From contig CAWBIT010000008.1 of assembly GCA_963789025.1 (NCBI GenBank), positions 1,116,001 to 1,180,000 of the forward strand: a stretch of 64,000 bases of DNA, in the 5' to 3' direction. This document shows, piece after piece, positions 45,322 to 54,239 of the stretch. Within the stretch, counting starts at the first letter, position 1. Every line of letters begins with the position of its first letter. The translations under genes and the position numbers were made by a program. The notes beneath the pieces are model-generated. The model saw only the letters and a program-made list of their open reading frames with translations, was not told the DNA's origin and made no database searches. The DNA comes from AP-15 sp963789025 (lineage in GTDB: Bacteria; Pseudomonadota; Alphaproteobacteria; ATCC43930; CGMCC-115725).

Positions 45322-45570
45322 ACACCGGCGGCGCTGTTGACCCTGATTGGCTATTCCGTCACCGACATGGTCGTCGTCTATGACCGCATCCGGGAGAATC
45401 TCGCCCAAATTCCGGACGATCCCGTTGCGCGCGCTGATCGACCTCAGCATCAACCAGACCCTCGGCCGCACGGTTGCCACATCGCTGACCGTCGTCCTCT
45501 CGATCCTGCCTCCTGCGTTGATCGGTGGCGAAGTGATGCGCGGCTTTGGTCTGGCGATCATAAAACGGCT
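45322..45570 (+). pseudogene. SecF fragment
   Basis: AALLTLIGYSVTDMVVVYDR followed by IRENL is the conserved membrane region of the protein-export subunit SecF (LTIIGYSVND.VVVYDRIREN). The next frame continues with LRALIDLSINQTLGRTVATS and LPPALIGGEVMRGFGLA. One frame change occurs near 45415. The first two thirds and the C-terminal end are absent. A functional secF presumably exists elsewhere. Confidence 0.85.
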
Positions 45571-45788
45571 GCGGCCGGCAGCGGTTCGTGCTCCTCCGCC
45601 GAGCAGTTCGGCTGCCGCACAATAGAATACCAGATCAAATCGACGCTGTTGCGCCGCGCCAGAGAAACGCGAATCCAGCAAAGTCTCTCCATTTCGGTGT
45701 CCCGGCGGCTCGACCGACGCTAAAATCCGGTCCGAAGCAGGGCATCCGATCGGCCCTCCTTTTCTGGATTTAGCAATTCTCGGCATCG

Positions 45789-48299
45789 ATGCTCGACATC
45801 GCCTTTGTACTGATCGTCATTACCGCGCTGCTGGTTGTTGTCGGTCTATGCCAGCCACTGGCTGCTTATTTGAAGCTGCCGCCGCCCGTTCTGCTTGGCG
45901 TGGTTGGCCTGGCCCTGGGAGGGTTTCCTGCCCTGGTGACGCATCTGGGCTGGTCCCGCGAGACCGATGCATTTTCCGAAGTCTTCGCAGACTTCCCGGT
46001 CAGTTCCGGCACCTTTATCTATGTCTTTCTGCCCCTGCTCGTGTTCGAGGCCGGTATCGCCACCGACGTCAGGCGCATGCTGGAAGACGCAGCTCCGATT
46101 CTGCTGCTCGCGATCGTTGCCACGTTGATTTCCACTGCGCTCGTCGGTTTGGCGCTTTGGCCGTTCGGGCGGGTCTCGTTGGTGGTCTGCCTGCTGCTCG
46201 GCTCCGTGGTGTCGACCACCGATCCCGCGGCGGTCATCGCGATCTTTCGCGACATCGGCGCACCGGCGCGCCTGACCCGCCTGGTCGAGGGCGAGGCTCT
46301 CCTCAACGATGCGGCCGCGATCGCACTCTTCGCCGTCTTGCTCGGAATGATCGGAACCGCTCGGGAGCTGGACATCGGTTCCGGGCTGAAAGAGTTCTTC
46401 ATGGCGTTTGTCGGCGGCGGTCTGTTCGGAATGCTTGCTGGCCGGGCGCTGCTCGCCGTCATTCCAATAGTTCGCGACGATCGCCTCGCAGAAGCCACTT
46501 TGACTCTGGCCCTTTCTTATGGCGTTTTTATCGTCGCCGACCGCCTGCTTCATGTATCGGGCGTCGTCGCCGTGCTGGCCTCCGCCATGACCATCAGCGC
46601 GCTTGGCCGTTCTCGCATCGCGCCCTACAATTGGTCGTTCCTGACCGATCTCTGGGACCAGATCGCCTTTTGGGCCCGCTCCTTGATCTTTATCCTCGCG
46701 TCGATCCTTGTTCCAAGGCTGCTCGGCGATATCGATACCCATGATCTGTTGCTGCTCGGGGTGCTGATAGCGGCGGCGTTCGCCGCTCGCGCCCTCGTGC
46801 TGTTCGTGCTCATGCCGCTCCTCGAACTCGTCAAACTCACCCAGCCGATAAGTGCCGCCTACAAATATGCGATCATCTGGGGCGGGTTGCGCGGCGCGTT
46901 GACTTTGGTGCTGGCGCTCGGAGTCACCGAAAACGCAGCCCTCGATCAGCACGCACAGCGCTTCGTAGCGGTGCTCGCAACTGGCTTCGTACTGTTCACG
47001 CTGTTCGTCAACGGCACGACGCTGCGTCTGGTGATCGCCGTGCTCGGCCTCCACCGCCTTTCGCCGCGCAACCAGGTCCTCCGCGACCGAGTTCTCGCCG
47101 TTGCTTATGCCGAAGTGGCCGCCTCGGTGCGCCACATGGCGCACTACCACGGGCTCGCTCAAAGGTCGGTTGAGCAAGTCGTCGAACCGTACCAAACCTG
47201 GATCACCGCGGCGGACGCCCGCGATGAAGCCGAGCGGCTTCCCGAGCGGGAGCGCCTGGCGATCGCACTCGTTGCTCTCGGCAATCAGGAGCGGGTGCTC
47301 GTCCTGGAAACCCGTGCCGACCAGGTCGCGTCGCAAGCAACCGTTCAGGTGTTGCTGCGGAATGCAGACGCCCTGGTCGAGGGCGCACGTTCCGAAGGCC
47401 GTCTCGGATACCATAGAGCTGCGGAAGCGGCGCTCTCCTTTCCGCCGGCATTCCGCATCGCCTATTTCGTCTACCGGCATTTCGGAATTCAGCGGTTTCT
47501 TGCCGATCGGCTGGCTGACCGTGTCGAACTGCTGCTGGTAACGCGGCTGCTGGTCGAGCGGCTGGTCAGCTTCAACGATGAGCGTTTAGGTACCGTCTTT
47601 GATGAGCGCTTAACCGAGATCACGAGGGAAGTCATCGAGCATCGCCGCGAAGAAGTGGGTGACGCCTTGGATGCGCTTCGCCGGCAATATCCTGACTACG
47701 TAGCGGCTCTGGAAGAGAGGTTCCTGCGCCAATCGGCGCTGCGGCAAGAGATGGGCCGGTACCAGGCCTTATTCGAGGAGGGGTTGATCCCGCGGGAGCT
47801 CTACGATGATCTGAAGCGTGGAATATCGGGTAACCGCGCCGAGCCACGGCCACGCTTCGAGATCGGCCTGGACACGCATCGCCTGATCGAGAGGCTGGAT
47901 ATCCTCTCGGGCCTCGACGAGCGGCAGCTCCAGCGTTTGGCCCAGCTGCTGCGGCCGCGCTTTACTGTGCCGAACGAGCGCATCATCCGCCGTGGGGACC
48001 GAGGGGACGCCGTGTTCTTTATTGCATCCGGTGCTGTCGAGGTGCGGTTGCCGGCACGCCGCGTGCGGCTCGGCAGCGGCGAGTTCTTCGGGGAAATGGC
48101 TCTGCTGTCGGGTCGGCCGCGTCAGGCCGATGTGGTCGCTCTAACTTATTGCCGGCTGCTCGTTCTGCGGAAAGCCGATTTTGAGCGCTTCCTCGCAGCA
48201 AATCCGGAGGCGAACGCGGAGATCAACCGCATCGTCGAGGCGCGTCTTTCGGTGAACCAGGAGGACGGAGACCGAGCTGCCGAACCTGTATCAAACTAA
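45789..48299 (+). CDS. CPA1 Na+/H+ antiporter with C-terminal cyclic-nucleotide-binding domain
   Basis: This 836-residue protein has a transporter domain at about residues 1-420 with roughly twelve helices and NhaP/NHE-type motifs TDPAAVIAIFRDIG and VEGEALLNDAAAIALF (the ion-binding Asn-Asp), then IIWGGLRGALTLVLALGV. A long helical cytosolic region (about 430-690) follows, and a cNMP-binding domain (about 700-815) with PNERIIRRGDRGDAVFFIAS and the phosphate-cassette-like GEFFGEMALLSGRPRQADVV, where the cassette Arg is kept. The architecture is like that of animal sperm NHE without the voltage sensor. Exchange gated by cAMP or a related nucleotide is inferred. No strong ribosome site precedes the ATG. 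Confidence 0.92.
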   Translation: MLDIAFVLIVITALLVVVGLCQPLAAYLKLPPPVLLGVVGLALGGFPALVTHLGWSRETDAFSEVFADFPVSSGTFIYVFLPLLVFEAGIATDVRRMLEDAAPILLLAIVATLISTALVGLALWPFGRVSLVVCLLLGSVVSTTDPAAVIAIFRDIGAPARLTRLVEGEALLNDAAAIALFAVLLGMIGTARELDIGSGLKEFFMAFVGGGLFGMLAGRALLAVIPIVRDDRLAEATLTLALSYGVFIVADRLLHVSGVVAVLASAMTISALGRSRIAPYNWSFLTDLWDQIAFWARSLIFILASILVPRLLGDIDTHDLLLLGVLIAAAFAARALVLFVLMPLLELVKLTQPISAAYKYAIIWGGLRGALTLVLALGVTENAALDQHAQRFVAVLATGFVLFTLFVNGTTLRLVIAVLGLHRLSPRNQVLRDRVLAVAYAEVAASVRHMAHYHGLAQRSVEQVVEPYQTWITAADARDEAERLPERERLAIALVALGNQERVLVLETRADQVASQATVQVLLRNADALVEGARSEGRLGYHRAAEAALSFPPAFRIAYFVYRHFGIQRFLADRLADRVELLLVTRLLVERLVSFNDERLGTVFDERLTEITREVIEHRREEVGDALDALRRQYPDYVAALEERFLRQSALRQEMGRYQALFEEGLIPRELYDDLKRGISGNRAEPRPRFEIGLDTHRLIERLDILSGLDERQLQRLAQLLRPRFTVPNERIIRRGDRGDAVFFIASGAVEVRLPARRVRLGSGEFFGEMALLSGRPRQADVVALTYCRLLVLRKADFERFLAANPEANAEINRIVEARLSVNQEDGDRAAEPVSN

Positions 48300-48358
48300 C
48301 CTGAGGTTTGCGGGGCTGGCTGCAGAACTCGGATGCCGCGGTCCTCTCAGCCAAGCGG

Positions 48359-48646
48359 TCAGCCGGTTCCATGGCGCTGCTCCGCCCGATCAGGTCGTGC
48401 AGGCACCGCGCGGCTCCCCTTTATTTCAGAAGCTACGAGCGCTTTTGGCCACCCGCGCTCCTGATGGGCCACGATGTACATCCCGTCGACATACAATTCG
48501 ATAGTAGCCGGGGCCGCATTGCATGCCTGGCGGGCATAATCGATGCTCGCCGACAGGCTGGGGAAATCGGACACCGGCACAGGCGACAGCCCATGCACAC
48601 TCCAGGTTCCCCCAACGTCACGACAGATCTTGATGTGCAAACTCAT
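48359..48646 (-). CDS. Small hypothetical protein
   Basis: This 95-residue frame begins MSLHIKICRDVGGTWSVHGL and continues with LSASIDYARQACNAAPATIE and LYVDGMYIVAHQERGWP, a regular strand-helix-strand pattern suggestive of a small alpha/beta fold. The basic tail after SEIKG looks less conserved. An AAAGG about 11 bases upstream is a modest ribosome site. It may be cotranscribed with the small membrane gene just upstream. The function is not recognised. Confidence 0.5.
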   Translation of the reverse strand: MSLHIKICRDVGGTWSVHGLSPVPVSDFPSLSASIDYARQACNAAPATIELYVDGMYIVAHQERGWPKALVASEIKGSRAVPARPDRAEQRHGTG

Positions 48647-48662
48647 TGTAGTCGGCCTTTGC

Positions 48663-48932
48663 TCAGTGCATGACGCCATGAATAAGGACCAGCGCAAACC
48701 GAAGCGTCAGAATGCCCACCGCGATCCCCGCCAGGACGAAAAAAGTCCCAACGGCCTCAAGCGTCGGTTGACCGAGCCGCCCGGCGGCGACGAAACTGCG
48801 ACTTGAGTTGCTGCCAACATGAGCGCCATTGCTGCTGTCCAGATCCCGCCCGACGACGGGTGCAGCCATTAATGAGCGATCATCCGATAAGTTTTCGATT
48901 GGAAACCCCCGCCGCCGCCATGAAGAACCCAT
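48663..48932 (-). CDS. Small hypothetical membrane protein
   Basis: From the ATG at 48932 this 89-residue frame has a polar N-terminus and one hydrophobic helix near the C-terminus (TFFVLAGIAVGILTLRFALV). The start is unsure and the upstream part of the frame is low complexity. It ends 17 bases before the start of the next small gene, which suggests a two-gene unit. The function is unknown. Confidence 0.4.
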   Translation of the reverse strand: MGSSWRRRGFPIENLSDDRSLMAAPVVGRDLDSSNGAHVGSNSSRSFVAAGRLGQPTLEAVGTFFVLAGIAVGILTLRFALVLIHGVMH

Positions 48933-49032
48933 AAAGCTGGCTCCGAGCAACGGACGCCCGTAGCCGCGCCAAGCGTTTGCTTGGCGACACGGCTGACTAT
49001 CGCGACCGGCGGGTGGGCCTCTCCGGCGCCAC

Positions 49033-51156
49033 TCACATCGGCCGGCCGGGTTTCGCTTCACGCAGTCGCGTACCGGTATCGGCGAGGCGGCGCAGGAGAG
49101 GGGAGGGGGTCCAGCGCTCGCCGTATTGCTGGTGCCACGCCTGGATCTGGCGGTAGACCTCGGCGACGCCGATGCCGTCGGCCCAGTACATCAGCCCGCC
49201 GCGGTAGCGCGGGAAGCCGAAGCCGCCCAGCCACATCACGTCGATGTCGCTGGCGCGGTAGGCCTTGCCTTCTTCGAGGATTTTGCAGGCCTCGTTGACC
49301 GAGGCGAACAAGAGCCGGCGCAGGATCTCCTCGTCCGAGAAGCTGCGCTGCTCGACCCCTATCTCGGCCGCCTTTTCCTTGATGATGCGGGCAACTTCGG
49401 GGTCGGGGTGCGGGGTGCGGTCGCCCTTCTCGTAGCGGAACCAGCCCGCGCCGGTCTTCTGGCCCAAGCGCCCCAATTCGACGATCGCGTCGGCGATCGG
49501 CATCTTGCGGTAGTTCGGGTTCTCTGCCGCGCGCCGCTGGCGGCTGTCATAGCCGATGTCGAGCCCCGACAGATCGGCCGTCGCAAACGGGCCGATCGGA
49601 TAGCCGAAATCGACCATCGCCTTGTCGACCTGCTCGGGCAATGCCCCTTCCTCGACCATGATGTTCATCTCGGTGCCGAACGGAGTGCGGCTGCGGTTGG
49701 CGACAAACCCGTCGCCATTGCCGGCCATCGCGCTGATCTTGCCGATCTTGCGGCCGAGATCCATCGCCGTCGCGAGGGTGTCGGGTGCGCTCTTCGCTCC
49801 TTTGACGACCTCGAACAATTTCATCACATTGGCCGGCGCGAAGAAATGCGTGCCGGCAACGTCCTGCGGCCGCTTCGTCGCATTGGCCATGATGTCGATG
49901 TCGATGCCCGAGGTGTTCGTGTACAGCAGCGCGCCGGGTTTCATGACCTCGTCGAGCTTTTTGAACACCTCCTCCTTGACCGGAATGCGCTCGAACACCG
50001 CCTCGATGACGACATCGCATTGACCGATGTCGTCGTAGCTGGTCACCGGCTCGATCAATGCCATGCGGCGGTTCATCTCCGCTTCGCTGAGGCTGCCGCG
50101 TCTGACGCTGGTTTCGTAATTGCTGCGGATCCGCGCAATGCCGCGATCGAGCGCCTCTTGGCTCGCTTCGAGCAGCTTCACCGGGAAGCCGAACTCGGCA
50201 AAGCTCATCGAAATGCCGCCGCCCATCGTGCCGGCGCCGACGATCGCCGCGGTCCTGATCGGGCGCAGCGGCGTGTCGCGCGGGATGTCGGGCAGTTTGG
50301 CGACCTCGCGCTCGGCAAAGAAGGCATAGCGCAGGGCCCGCGCTTCGGCAGAATTTTCGAGCTCGTCGAACAGCTCGCGCTCGCGGCTGATGCCGTCTTC
50401 GAACGGCATCGTGCACGCCGCTTCGACCGCAGCGATGCAATGGTAGGGCGCCTTCTGGTTGCGGGCGCGGCGCGCGATCGATTTTCGCATTGCATCGAAG
50501 ATACCGGGATCGTCCTTGGCTTCGGCGAGTTTGTCGTCGCGGTCGCGGATGCGCGGCAACGGCCGAACGTCGGCGATGCGGCGGGCAAACGCGATCGCCG
50601 CCTCGCGCAGATCGCCGCCCTCCGGGACCAGCTCGTCGATGATGCCGAGCCGCTTCGCCTCCTCAGCCGGAACGTGGCGGCCGGAGACGATCATCTCCAT
50701 CGCCGCCTTCGGGCCGATCAGCCGCGGCAACCGCTGCGTTCCGCCGCTACCCGGCAGAATGCCGATCAATACCTCCGGTAGGCCCACTTTGGCGCTCGGC
50801 ACGGCGATCCGGTAATTCGAGGCGAGCGCTACCTCCAACCCGCCGCCAAGCGCATAGCCGTGGATCGCCGCGACCACCGGCTTTTGGCTGTTGTCCAGCA
50901 CCTCATGCGTGCGCCTTCCCGGTACAGACGGTGGTCGTCTCGTGCCGAATTGGCGGATGTCGGCGCCCGCGATGAAACTGCGGCCGGCACCGATCAGCAC
51001 CATCGCCTTGATCGCCGGATCGGCGTTGCCGCGCTCGACATTCTCGACGATGCCCTCGGGCACCCCCGGGCTCAGCGCATTGACCGGCGGGTTGTCGATC
51101 GTGATGACCCCGATCCCATCCACATTCTCGAAGCGAACCAATCCGCCTTCCGCCAT
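49033..51156 (-). CDS. Fused enoyl-CoA hydratase/3-hydroxyacyl-CoA dehydrogenase
   Basis: This 707-residue FadB/FadJ-type multifunctional beta-oxidation protein has a crotonase domain at residues 1-190 with IGAGRSFIAGADIRQFG, HGYALGGGLEVALASNYRIA and LPEVLIGILPGSGGTQRLPR (both catalytic Glu positions present). The NAD-binding domain begins near 298 with AAIVGAGTMGGGISMSFAEF, the catalytic His lies in GTHFFAPANVMKLFEVV, and two C-terminal dehydrogenase domains follow (NIMVEEGALPEQVDKAMVDF; WLGGFGFPRYRGGLMYWADG). It hydrates enoyl-CoA and oxidises the hydroxyacyl-CoA. No thiolase partner follows it in an operon, so it may serve a specific acyl substrate. Confidence 0.95.
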   Translation of the reverse strand: MAEGGLVRFENVDGIGVITIDNPPVNALSPGVPEGIVENVERGNADPAIKAMVLIGAGRSFIAGADIRQFGTRRPPSVPGRRTHEVLDNSQKPVVAAIHGYALGGGLEVALASNYRIAVPSAKVGLPEVLIGILPGSGGTQRLPRLIGPKAAMEMIVSGRHVPAEEAKRLGIIDELVPEGGDLREAAIAFARRIADVRPLPRIRDRDDKLAEAKDDPGIFDAMRKSIARRARNQKAPYHCIAAVEAACTMPFEDGISRERELFDELENSAEARALRYAFFAEREVAKLPDIPRDTPLRPIRTAAIVGAGTMGGGISMSFAEFGFPVKLLEASQEALDRGIARIRSNYETSVRRGSLSEAEMNRRMALIEPVTSYDDIGQCDVVIEAVFERIPVKEEVFKKLDEVMKPGALLYTNTSGIDIDIMANATKRPQDVAGTHFFAPANVMKLFEVVKGAKSAPDTLATAMDLGRKIGKISAMAGNGDGFVANRSRTPFGTEMNIMVEEGALPEQVDKAMVDFGYPIGPFATADLSGLDIGYDSRQRRAAENPNYRKMPIADAIVELGRLGQKTGAGWFRYEKGDRTPHPDPEVARIIKEKAAEIGVEQRSFSDEEILRRLLFASVNEACKILEEGKAYRASDIDVMWLGGFGFPRYRGGLMYWADGIGVAEVYRQIQAWHQQYGERWTPSPLLRRLADTGTRLREAKPGRPM

Positions 51157-51293
51157 TTCGATCTCCTCCCTTCAGAGGCCCGTCGCGGTTCAGACAATTC
51201 CGCGCAACGCCGGCATCCTAGCCTAAGGCGGCCGTGCGCGGCAAAGCCGGCGGTCGTCGACCGTGAAGCGCCGGGGCGCACGCGCCGCGTGAG

Positions 51294-52277
51294 TCATTGG
51301 CCCGCTCGCCCGTCATCAGATTGCCGCCCCGCCCAAATCGTATAGAGAGCGGTTCCCGAGCCGTGAACTAGAATGCCGGCCGCGATCAGCGCAAGGGGGA
51401 GAAGCAGGCAAAGCTGTGCGAGAGTTGCCGCCGCGATACCGAGCGCCCGAGCGCCGCCGGCGAATTCTACCGCCAACGCATAAGCGAATTGCAGTGTGCC
51501 GAGAAAAGCCGGGCCGGACGGCACGAGCGTGCTCAGGCCCGCTGCGCCGAGCAGGACCAGGGTGTCGGAAAACCCCAGCGTCAACCCTACCGCCTTGACG
51601 AGAACCCACAAGGAGAGCGCATCCGGCACATAGATGATGAGCGTAATCGCGATGACCTCCAACGTCCGCCACGTTCGCAGGATCTCCAACCCTTGCTGCA
51701 CCATTGCCATTTGGGCCGATAATGCGGGGAAGCGTCCGGCAATGCGGGACATCATCGAGCTGGAAAGGTAGAACGCAGCAAGCAAGACGGCGCCGAACAG
51801 CACGCTGCCGGTCACCAGCACGTTTATCAGCAGCCCTGAGTTCGGCTTTGCTGCGGCGGCGAACAGCAGACCGGCCCCGAGGCAGCAGACGATGGTAATC
51901 CCGTCGAACAGCCGCTCGATGACGATCGAAGTCAGCCCCCATACCCGCGACAGTCCAAAGGTTTTCTTGAAGAATTCAGCGCGAAAGAGCTCGCCGAGCC
52001 GCGCCGGCATGACGGCATTGAGCCCGTAGCCGACGAGCAGCGCGCGCGCCACGATCGGGTAAGGAATTGCCGCCACCGGGCGCAGGATGACTTGCCACCG
52101 CCAGGCTCGAAGCGCCAAACTCACGGCACATATCGGCATCGCCGCCGCAGCCCAGAGAGGATTGGCTCCCGCCAGAGCCGCGCTGACCGTTCCCAGCTGC
52201 ACTCGATAGAAGGCGATCGCCAGAAAGAACAACGTGCAGGCGAGGCCGACTACGAGCTGTATCAGACGCACCTTCAT
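51294..52277 (-). CDS. Flippase-like membrane protein (UPF0104/AglD family)
   Basis: This 327-residue protein of about eight membrane helices belongs to the lysylphosphatidylglycerol-synthase membrane-domain/AglD group. Typical motifs are LALRAWRWQVIL, GYGLNAVMPARLGELFRAEF and SIVIERLFDGITI, with PSGPAFLGTLQFAY in the second half. Members have been linked to lipid or glycolipid translocation; the substrate here is not deducible. No MprF-type synthase domain is attached. It stands alone between the fatty-acid gene and the thiolase-like gene. Confidence 0.85.
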   Translation of the reverse strand: MKVRLIQLVVGLACTLFFLAIAFYRVQLGTVSAALAGANPLWAAAAMPICAVSLALRAWRWQVILRPVAAIPYPIVARALLVGYGLNAVMPARLGELFRAEFFKKTFGLSRVWGLTSIVIERLFDGITIVCCLGAGLLFAAAAKPNSGLLINVLVTGSVLFGAVLLAAFYLSSSMMSRIAGRFPALSAQMAMVQQGLEILRTWRTLEVIAITLIIYVPDALSLWVLVKAVGLTLGFSDTLVLLGAAGLSTLVPSGPAFLGTLQFAYALAVEFAGGARALGIAAATLAQLCLLLPLALIAAGILVHGSGTALYTIWAGRQSDDGRAGQ

Positions 52278-52419
52278 ATCTGTTGGCCGTGCAGCTGTTG
52301 GGGTCAGGGAACGCGGATCCGGGGCCGCGCTCGATCAGGGATAAAAAAGCGGTTTGTAAGCGCGATACCGGATTTGGCGTGGCGGGGTTTGCCAAACCCT
52401 TAATGTCACAGATTCGGGT

Positions 52420-53589
52420 TCAAATCGTCGTCTGTGTTCCGAGGATCACCGAGCTCTGCGACGACAGCACGCCGCCGTTGCCGTGCGCGATCGCGGTTTC
52501 GCAATCCGCGATCTGGCGAGCGCCGCATTCGCGGCGCAACTGCCGCGCCGCCTCGATCAACAGGAACAATCCGTACATGCCGGGATGGCAATAGGAGAGG
52601 CCGCCGCCATTGGTGTTGACCGGCAGACCGCCGCCCGGCGCGAACCCGGGCGCGATATGGCCGTCGGATACGAAACGGCCCCCCTCGCCTTTCGGACAGA
52701 AGCCGAGATCCTCCAGGAACAGGATCGTGTTGATCGTGAAGGCGTCATACAGTTCGACCACGCCGATGTCGCCGGGAGAGAGCCGCGCCATTCTGTATGC
52801 CGCACGTCCCGACTGAAGGGCCCCGGTCACCGTCAGATCCGGCATGCTCGAAATATTCGCGTGAGTGATCGCCTGGCCGCAACCAAGGACATAGACCGGC
52901 GGCTTTTTCAGCGATCGGGCGTGCTCGGCGGTGGTCATGATCACGGCGCCGCCGCCATCGGTGATCAGACAGCAATCGCGCACGGTGAACGGATAGCTCA
53001 CCATGCGCGCCGACAGCACCTCATCGACCGTCAGCGGCTTCTTTTCCCAAGCGGCCGGGTTGAGCAATGCCCATTCCCGCGCCGCCACGGCGACCGCCGC
53101 CAATTGCTCGCGGGTCGTGCCGTATTGGTGCATATGGCGCGATGCCGCCAATGCATAGGCGGTCGCGGGCAGAAACGGCCGGAATGGAGTCTCGTAGGGA
53201 TTGTATTCGCGCGCCGAGGCCTGACGGCGGCCGACAGTCCGCTGGGTGCTGCCATAGGCGATGACCGCGACCTTGCACAGGCCGAGCTGGAGCGCCGCCT
53301 GCGCGTGCGCGACATGGAACATGAAAGACGAACCGCCGAGGATCGTCGTATCGATAAAGGCGGGCGAGATGCCGAGATATTCGCTCAATGCGAGGCCCGA
53401 GGTGCGGCTCTGCGTCGTCGCGCAGATAAGGCCGTCGACATCGCGTAGATGGAGACCGCAATCGGCAAGCGCCCGCTGGACGCCCTGCGTCATCAGATCG
53501 ATCGGGCTCATCTCCTTCGCGACCGCGCCCAGATCGGATTCGGCGATGCCGACGATCGCCGCGGAGCCGCGCTGCAGCCCGCCCATCAC
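52420..53589 (-). CDS. Thiolase-like (SCP2/Ltp type) protein lacking the nucleophilic Cys
   Basis: This 389-residue thiolase-fold protein begins SAAIVGIAESDLGAVAKEM. At the position of the usual catalytic Cys it has DTTILGGSSFMFHVAHA, with no Cys. It keeps the C-terminal His region VNTNGGGLSYCHPGMYG. Cys-less thiolase-like proteins paired with DUF35 partners are known in steroid degradation, where Ltp2 with ChsH2 acts as a retro-aldolase. The start ATG overlaps the DUF35 stop by four bases (ATGA), so the two are translationally coupled. A C-C bond-cleaving or carrier role is inferred. Confidence 0.85.
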   Translation of the reverse strand: MMGGLQRGSAAIVGIAESDLGAVAKEMSPIDLMTQGVQRALADCGLHLRDVDGLICATTQSRTSGLALSEYLGISPAFIDTTILGGSSFMFHVAHAQAALQLGLCKVAVIAYGSTQRTVGRRQASAREYNPYETPFRPFLPATAYALAASRHMHQYGTTREQLAAVAVAAREWALLNPAAWEKKPLTVDEVLSARMVSYPFTVRDCCLITDGGGAVIMTTAEHARSLKKPPVYVLGCGQAITHANISSMPDLTVTGALQSGRAAYRMARLSPGDIGVVELYDAFTINTILFLEDLGFCPKGEGGRFVSDGHIAPGFAPGGGLPVNTNGGGLSYCHPGMYGLFLLIEAARQLRRECGARQIADCETAIAHGNGGVLSSQSSVILGTQTTI

Positions 53590-53960
53590 GCCGTCTCCAG
53601 CGGCACGAAAACCGGGTAGGGCGGCTCCTCGCTATCGGGCCGGTGAACACGGAACCTGACCCGCATGCCGATCCGAACCGCCTCGGGCGCGATGTCTTCG
53701 ACCCGGCTCATCAGCCGGAAGCCCTCGTCGCAATCAATGAGGGCGACATTATAGGGCGCGCCTTCACGCGGATGGGTGACCGTCGTGGCGTAAACCGTCC
53801 CGAGACCCGCGCTGACCCGCCATTCGAGCCGGTCGCTGCCGCTGAAGGGACAAACGACGCGCGGGTAGAACACCGCCTTTCCGGCCTCGGGGCTCCATTG
53901 ATAAGCCAGCTCGCCTGCTTCCAGGTGCGCCTGATAGAGCGCCAGAGGCGATTCCTTCAT
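53586..53960 (-). CDS. DUF35 OB-fold partner protein with degenerate zinc ribbon
   Basis: This 124-residue protein of the Zn-ribbon/OB-fold DUF35 family is the usual small partner of thiolase-like enzymes. Instead of two Cys pairs, the ribbon region reads QWSPEAGKAVFYPRVVCPFS with a single Cys, so zinc binding is probably lost. The OB part reads VYATTVTHPREGAPYNVALI and VRIGMRVRFRVH. Starts at 53960 and 53969 are both possible. The stop overlaps the thiolase-like start. Confidence 0.8.
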   Translation of the reverse strand: MKESPLALYQAHLEAGELAYQWSPEAGKAVFYPRVVCPFSGSDRLEWRVSAGLGTVYATTVTHPREGAPYNVALIDCDEGFRLMSRVEDIAPEAVRIGMRVRFRVHRPDSEEPPYPVFVPLETA

Positions 53961-54040
53961 CCGCTCCATCTTCGCGCAAGGCTCCGGCACGTTGAATGTT
54001 TTTCCCGGCGAAGGCCGGGATCCATGTGGCAGCAGGCACA

Positions 54041-54088
54041 ATGTTCTACGTCTATCTGCTCGCGAGCAAGCCCAATGGACCGCTATAA
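54041..54088 (+). pseudogene. GIY-YIG endonuclease-like N-terminal scrap
   Basis: The frame ATG...TAA encodes MFYVYLLASKPNGPL, matching the conserved start (M.YVYILASK.NGTLY) of small GIY-YIG proteins found in alphaproteobacterial intergenic elements. It stops before the YIG motif. On its left is the palindrome CCCGGCGAAGGCCGGG and on its right a CGCAGAGGACGCAGAGG-type repeat (54108-54180), so the whole 54000-54200 stretch looks like a decayed intergenic element. Confidence 0.6.
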
Positions 54089-54239
54089 CAAAAGAGAACG
54101 CTTTTAACGCAGAGGACGCAGAGGATACGCGAAGGTCGCGAAGAGAGCCGGTCGCCTTCGCGTCGTCTGCGTATCCTTTGCGTGGCGCTTCGCCGCGGGC
54201 ACGGCTATCGTCGCCACGGCGGAGCGACAGGGGTGAAAG

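Noticed and set aside
45846..47480. 544-codon minus-strand frame opposite the antiporter gene
   Set aside because: It is antisense to a clear membrane transporter; the predicted product is polar low-complexity sequence without motifs.
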